The position numbers and the translations under genes were made by a program. Under the pieces are notes generated by a model. That model was not told the DNA's origin. It searched no databases and worked only from the letters and a program-made list of their open reading frames with translations. Below, piece by piece: positions 61,369-64,000 of a stretch of 64,000 bases of DNA. Source of the DNA: a sulfur-oxidizing endosymbiont of Gigantopelta aegis. Its GTDB lineage: Bacteria > Pseudomonadota > Gammaproteobacteria > GRL18. Every line of letters begins with the position of its first letter. Within the stretch, counting starts at the first letter, position 1. Location: contig NZ_JAEHGE010000001.1 in NCBI RefSeq assembly GCF_016097415.1, positions 3,984,610 to 4,048,609 on the forward strand, written 5' to 3'.

Positions 61369-62209
61369 TCAGGCTAAAGATTACCCGGTAACGATTCTGT
61401 GCCGTTTTATGGATGTTTCCCGTAGTTGCTATTATGATTGGGTTAGCTCTCCTAAAACGGATAGAGAGAAAGAAAATGAAGCGCTTACTGAGCAGCTAAA
61501 AAAACTGTTTGAAGACAGTCGCAAGACTTATGGAACCCGTCGTCTTAAAAGAAAACTGGCTGAAAAAGGCGTTCATATAAGCCGCCGGAGAATTGGTCGA
61601 TTAATGAAAAAAGCCGGTTTGTTTTGTAAAACGAAGAGACGCTTTAAAGCGACGACTAATTCCAAGCATAATAAGCGTATATCTCCAAATTTACTGGAAA
61701 GAGAGTTTACTGTCTCTCAACCTGATCGCTACTATGTGGGTGATATTACCTATATTGCCACCAAGGAAGGCTGGTTATATTTAGCGGTTGTCATTGACTT
61801 ATTCTCTAGGCAAATTGTTGGCTGGTCGATGGATGAGCGAATGAAAGCCAAGCTAGTCAATGATGCTTTACTGATGGCCATATGGAAGCGTAAACCAATG
61901 GATGGATTGCTTTGGCATACTGACCGAGGTAGCCAATATGCCTCTGATAGTCATAGAAAAATATTGTCGGATCATAACATAATTCAGTCTATGAGCCGCA
62001 AAGGAAATTGCTGGGACAATGCTGTATCAGAGAGCTTCTTTCATAGTTTGAAAACTGAATTGACGCACCATTGTCGATTCAAAACCAGAGTAGAAGCAAA
62101 GCAGGCAATATTTGAATATATTGAGGTATTTTATAATCGGGAGCGACTTCATTCGGCTAATGATTATTTGTCACCAGTCGATTATGAAATACAGCAGGAA
62201 ATAGCTTAA
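61346..62209 (+). CDS. IS3-family transposase OrfB, copy D (only unbroken copy)
   Basis: 287 residues from GTG 61346 ([20 protein letters not shown]). The HTH_21-like region [20 protein letters not shown] is followed by the rve catalytic domain: [31 protein letters not shown] and [13 protein letters not shown], with the end [14 protein letters not shown]. The run in EQLKKLFED has 7 A and keeps the frame, while the other copies have 6. OrfB needs OrfA, normally as a fusion made by frameshifting; this copy has no proper OrfA start. Confidence 0.9.
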   Translation: MKYAWITDQAKDYPVTILCRFMDVSRSCYYDWVSSPKTDREKENEALTEQLKKLFEDSRKTYGTRRLKRKLAEKGVHISRRRIGRLMKKAGLFCKTKRRFKATTNSKHNKRISPNLLEREFTVSQPDRYYVGDITYIATKEGWLYLAVVIDLFSRQIVGWSMDERMKAKLVNDALLMAIWKRKPMDGLLWHTDRGSQYASDSHRKILSDHNIIQSMSRKGNCWDNAVSESFFHSLKTELTHHCRFKTRVEAKQAIFEYIEVFYNRERLHSANDYLSPVDYEIQQEIA

Positions 62210-62869
62210 ATCGATTGATTGAAGAGGGGTAAAAGGCGACATAAATGCCGCCCATTACCGTTGACGGCCATCGGCTCCTCAGCCTGTGCCGTGAAGATAT
62301 TGTAACAGGATCATTACCGTTGTGAAAATACCTTGGGTGAATGGAACGGCTCTATCGTTCCAGAGGGCAAAGCCCTTTCTCTTCATCTGTTTAAAGTTAA
62401 CATGAGAAACTAAAATGATAGGAAATACAAAATGACAAAAATCACTTGAAACAGCCAAAAAAATATTTAGAAAACTGTCCGGAAAAGTGTTGACACATCA
62501 TGTTTCAGCGGATACTACCACTCAATGAGCGACATGATAAAGAACTGAACTGGGTACATACTCAGATTTGGGAACTATTTTATGATCTCAAACAATATAA
62601 ACTTGAGCCAGATGATCCGTTGAAGTCAGCGATTGCTGAACATTTTGATGAATTGTGCCGGACTAAAACAAGCTTTGAAACGTTGAATCAGGCACTGAAA
62701 CGATTGGCAAGAAATAAAACAGAATTACTGCTGGTATTGGAACGGCCTGATATTCCTCTTCATAATAATTTGAGTGAAAATGATATTCGAGAATATGTTA
62801 TTAAGCGTAAAATTAGTGGTAGTACACGCTCAAAGGATGGGCAACTTTGCAGAGATACCTTTGTCAGTT

Positions 62870-64000
62870 TGATGTGTCAACACTTTTCCGGACAGTTTTC
62901 TAAATATTTTTTTGGCTGTTTCAAGTGATTTTTGTCATTTTGTATTTCCTATCATTTTAGTTTCTCATGTTAACTTTAAACAGATGAAGAGAAAGGGCTT
63001 TGCCCTCTGGAACGATAGAGCCGTTCCATTCACCCAAGGTATTTTCACAACGGTAATGATCCTGTTACAATATCTTCACGGCACAGGCTGAGGAGCCGAT
63101 GGCCGTCAACGGTAATGGGCGGCATTTATGTCGCCTTTTACCCCTTCTTCAATCAATCGATTTAAGCTATTTCCTGCTGTATTTCATAATCGACTGGTGA
63201 CAAATAATCATTAGCCGAATGAAGTCGCTCCCGATTATAAAATACCTCAATATATTCAAATATTGCCTGCTTTGCTTCTACTCTGGTTTTGAATCGACAA
63301 TGGTGCGTCAATTCAGTTTTCAAACTATGAAAGAAGCTCTCTGATACAGCATTGTCCCAGCAATTTCCTTTGCGGCTCATAGACTGAATTATGTTATGAT
63401 CCGACAATATTTTTCTATGACTATCAGAGGCATATTGGCTACCTCGGTCAGTATGCCAAAGCAATCCATCCATTGGTTTACGCTTCCATATGGCCATCAG
63501 TAAAGCATCATTGACTAGCTTGGCTTTCATTCGCTCATCCATCGACCAGCCAACAATTTGCCTGGTAGAATAAGTCAATGACAACCGCTAAATATAACCA
63601 GCCTTCCTTGGTGGCAATATAGGTAATATCACCCACATAGTAGCGATCAGGTTGAGAGACAGTAAACTCTCTTTCCAGTAAATTTGGAGATATACGCTTA
63701 TTATGCTTGGAATTAGTCGTCGCTTTAAAGCGTCTCTTCGTTTTACAAAACAAACCGGCTTTTTTCATTAATCGACCAATTCTCCGGCGGCTTATATGAA
63801 CGCCTTTTTTCAGCCAGTTTTCTTTTAAGACGACGGGTTCCATAAGTCTTGCGACTGTCTTCAAACAGTTTTTTAGCTGCTCAGTAAGCGCTTCATTTTC
63901 TTTCTCTCTATCCGTTTTAGGAGAGCTAACCCAATCATAATAGCAACTACGGAAACATCCATAAAACGGCACAGAATCGTTACCGGGTAATCTTTTAGCC
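62870..64000 (-). mobile_element. IS3-family insertion sequence, copy E (runs off window)
   Basis: It starts TGATGTGTCAACACTTTTCC at 62870, directly after IS66 copy 3 sequence ending TTTGTCAGTT, in opposite orientation to copy D. It continues to the window end inside orfB, so the far end and target duplication cannot be seen. Confidence 0.9.
63162..64000 (-). pseudogene. IS3 transposase OrfB, copy E (frameshifted, partial)
   Basis: From the window end the frame shifts at EQLKNCLK (one A short), at the GCTGAAAAAAGGC run (one A extra, near 63805) and near 63565, where CTGGTAG replaces CTAGAG of other copies. The motifs [21 protein letters not shown] and [13 protein letters not shown] are present. 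Near 63950 GGAAACATCC lacks a G found in the other copies. Confidence 0.85.

Larger units (their letters stand above)
61047..62500 (+). mobile_element. IS3-family insertion sequence, copy D (5' internal deletion)
   Basis: It keeps the first nine bases of the left end (AATGTGGCT) and then jumps to TCAAACAAAAAAACC within orfA; the intervening 66 or so bases with the orfA start are gone. The right end GTTGACACATCA is at 62500. The flanks show no duplication and 417 bp of the IS66 target is missing, so the insertion went with a deletion. Confidence 0.87.
60073..62869 (+). mobile_element. IS66-like insertion sequence, copy 3, broken by two IS3 copies
   Basis: The left end GTAACTTCTC starts at 60073, 151 bases after copy 2 ends; the 135 bases between the two (59930-60064) hold no gene. 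Bases matching copy 1 up to TAGTC (61045) are present, then IS3 copy D. IS66 sequence resumes at 62501 (TGTTTCAGCGG), with 417 bp of copy 1 sequence (30626-31042) missing. At 62870 IS3 copy E begins. The right end is not in the window. Confidence 0.88.
60335..62869 (+). pseudogene. IS66-family transposase, copy 3 (fragments)
   Basis: The N-terminal part runs from 60335 to 60994, where one A is missing in HTEKIHC (HTEKNTLL in copy 1), and on to VDDTG. The middle, including the second catalytic Asp region, is deleted. The part from FQRILPLNERHD to CRDTFVSL remains at 62502-62869. It cannot encode an active transposase. Confidence 0.87.

Noticed and set aside
61047-63999. Composite transposon bounded by IS3 copies D and E
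   Set aside because: Only 369 bp of broken IS66 lies between them, with no passenger gene, and the outer end of copy E is outside the window.

Overview
The window looks like the chromosome of a low-GC gammaproteobacterium. The evidence is the gene order yceD-rpmF-plsX-fabH-fabD-fabG-acpP-fabF-pabC, the ilvB-ilvH-ilvC-pssA-leuA run, RimI and RF3, and a full-type general secretion pathway (T2SS) operon. The genus cannot be named from sequence alone. No rRNA, tRNA or CRISPR array was seen.

Layout. 1-8866 (minus strand): fatty-acid and phospholipid initiation cluster with pabB placed between fabF and pabC. 9133-17567 (plus): pycA, then pycB split by a 5.07 kb transposon (11405-16477) that carries a DDE-type transposase and a large single-chain restriction-methyltransferase. 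17576-20399 (minus): a DUF2235 hydrolase/membrane protein gene interrupted by an IS1595-like element. 20538-36285 (minus): a T2SS operon in the order gspC-D-E-F-G-H-I-(J, K mostly lost)-L-M, followed by an aspartic-protease gene and a SPOR-like lipoprotein gene. 36883-42667: small membrane proteins, a LuxR-type regulator and a hybrid kinase/response-regulator pair, the latter hit by an IS3. 42697-52689 (minus): prfC, rimI, a UDG-like gene, leuA, pssA, ilvC, ilvH, ilvB and a peroxiredoxin. 52895-56377 (minus): tex and a membrane-anchored response regulator. 56491-64000: a pile of nested IS66 and IS3 elements.

Three insertion sequence families account for most of the disruption. The IS1595-like element has 2 copies with 8-bp target duplications, the IS66-like element has 3 copies with 8-bp duplications where intact, and the IS3 element has 5 copies with 5-bp duplications where intact. 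The T2SS cannot work as sequenced: gspE carries an IS1595 that itself carries an IS66, and an IS3 replaces the end of gspI, all of gspJ and most of gspK.

The most interesting object is the transposon in pycB. It has near-perfect terminal inverted repeats, a target duplication of up to 9 bp, its own double-zinc-ribbon transposase and a Type IIG-like restriction-modification passenger, so it looks like a self-mobile defence island. Its genes are broken by many single-base deletions, mostly in homopolymers. The same kind of deletion continues past the transposon into the 3' part of pycB and the end of the convergent DUF2235 gene, and recurs beside an IS3 at 40.2-41.2 kb, while about 30 kb of housekeeping genes has none. 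That pattern fits poorly corrected sequence bridging the repeats at least as well as true gene decay, so 'pseudogene' calls that rest only on frameshifts are provisional. The IS insertions themselves, which have exact target duplications, are secure.
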